Assembly: GCA_017616575.1 (NCBI GenBank)
Contig: JAFZXW010000205.1
Location: forward strand, 1-6,224
Reading direction: 5' to 3'
DNA length: 6,224 nt
From: Candidatus Methanomethylophilaceae archaeon
Lineage (GTDB): Archaea > Thermoplasmatota > Thermoplasmata > Methanomassiliicoccales > Methanomethylophilaceae
The position numbers and the translations under genes were made by a program. Each line of letters starts with the position of its first letter. Position 1 is the first letter of the stretch. This document shows positions 5,601-6,224 of this stretch, piece by piece. The notes beneath the pieces are model-generated. The model was not told the origin of the DNA and ran no database searches. It saw nothing but the letters and a program-made list of their open reading frames with translations.

Positions 5601-6224
5601 TCAGTTCACGTAGTCGAGCCACGCGTCGTACTCAGGGACCTTCCCGGTGACGATGTCGTGGAACCTGGCGTGGATGGCCTGGGAGACCTTCCCTATCTTC
5701 CCGTCGCCTATGGGCCTGCCGTCGACGGAGGTGACGGGGGCGATCTCGGCCGCGGTGCCGGTCATCCAGATCTCGTCGGCGCTGGTCAGCTGGAAGCGGG
5801 TGACGGGGCCCTCGACGACCTCGTAGCCCAGATCCCTGGCGACCTGCACGATGGAGTTGCGGGTGATTCCCAGGAGGATGTCGGCCCCGACGTCGGGGGT
5901 GTAGATCTTCCCGAACTTGTACATGAAGATGTTCTCCCCGGTGCACTCCGCAACGTGCCCGGTGCGGTTCAGCATGAGGGCCTCCCCGGCGCCCTGGCGG
6001 ATGGCCTCGCGCTAGGCGAGACAGCTGGCGACGTAGGCCCCGTTGACCTTGGCCCCGGCGGGTCCGCACAGGTAGTCGGGCCTCTGCCAGGAGGCGGTGA
6101 TGAGCTTGGTTCCGGCGGCGGCGCCCTCTCCGAGGTACGCGCCCATGTAGATGCAGGTGATGGCGAACGAGGTCTGAACGCCGACGGGGTTCAGGCCGAC
6201 CTCCTCTCCGGAGAGGAAGACGCA
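5601..6224 (-). CDS. ilvE: Branched-chain amino acid aminotransferase, partial, with in-frame amber codon
   Basis: This is a fold-type IV, PLP-dependent aminotransferase that interconverts leucine, isoleucine and valine with their 2-oxo acids using glutamate. About 207 codons are visible and the N-terminal third lies beyond the right edge. Numbering from the edge, the catalytic PLP lysine is K59 in AGAKVNGAY. Also present are the class IV signature region ECTGENIFMYKFGKIYTPD, the GITRNSIVQVARDLGYEV segment, and TSADEIWMTGTAAEIAPVTSVDGRPIG, which binds the cofactor phosphate region. The protein ends normally at DAWLDYVN with a TGA. One TAG interrupts the frame at codon 71 (6012-6014); on both sides the frame is open and family-like, with no frameshift. 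If TAG stops translation, the upstream product lacks the C-terminal half. A product restarted at the ATG at 5975 would lack the PLP lysine, so neither piece should be active. The call of ilvE over D-amino-acid aminotransferase or ADC lyase rests on the GTAAEI-PV-SVDGR block. Confidence 0.88.
6012..6014 (-). other. In-frame amber codon in ilvE, possible pyrrolysine site
   Basis: The minus-strand codons around it read CTC GCC TAG CGC GAG GCC, giving L-A-amber-R-E-A. It sits 12 residues after the PLP lysine. In many homologues this helix reads LAK-x-EA, so the amber codon replaces a common lysine codon, and AAG to TAG is one base change. Pyrrolysine, a lysine derivative read at TAG, is used by Methanomassiliicoccales and methylotrophic Methanosarcinales. 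No other stop interrupts the 207 codons. Readthrough, recent inactivating mutation and sequence error are all possible. Confidence 0.55.

Noticed and set aside
5601..5975. A separate 124-residue gene starting at the ATG at 5975
   Set aside because: It is the C-terminal part of ilvE and lacks the PLP lysine. The same family continues in frame upstream of the TAG, so it is not an independent gene.

Overview
The window looks archaeal and most likely belongs to a GC-rich relative of the Methanomassiliicoccales (Thermoplasmatota). This is inferred from several signs: an archaeal-type ATPase with a DUF234-like C-terminus, AT-rich TATA-like boxes about 25-30 bases before start codons with little or no Shine-Dalgarno, high GC in the genes against AT-rich intergenic regions, and stop codons that are TGA (five) or TAA (one) but never TAG. 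No rRNA or marker gene is present to fix the taxonomy.

Layout from left to right. Positions 1-168 hold the N-terminus of an unidentified membrane protein on the minus strand, cut by the window edge. A divergent intergenic region (169-314) follows, with an AT-rich tandem palindrome at 256-290 that looks like an operator overlapping a TATA box. Then come four plus-strand genes packed without gaps: a DUF234-type ATPase (315-1733), a GT4 glycosyltransferase (1711-2832), a small integral membrane protein (2829-3410) and a second GT4 glycosyltransferase (3407-4534). The last three are joined by ATGA stop/start overlaps and probably act together, perhaps building a glycolipid or other lipid-linked surface glycan. 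The ATPase overlaps the first glycosyltransferase by 23 bases, and a second TATA-like box lies inside its 3' end, so the glycosyltransferase genes may have their own promoter.

After a convergent intergenic region with several inverted repeats (4535-4676) come two minus-strand genes. One is a ZIP-family divalent metal transporter (4677-5453) with its own AT-rich promoter. The other is the C-terminal two thirds of a branched-chain amino acid aminotransferase, ilvE (5601-6224, cut by the right edge), followed by a good hairpin plus pyrimidine-tract terminator.

The most notable observation is a single in-frame amber codon (TAG, 6012-6014) in an otherwise intact ilvE frame. It lies 12 codons after the PLP-binding lysine, at a position where many homologues have lysine. 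In a pyrrolysine-decoding archaeon this could be read through, but a point mutation or sequence error (AAG to TAG is one base) is also possible. No mobile-element ends, CRISPR arrays or RNA genes were seen.
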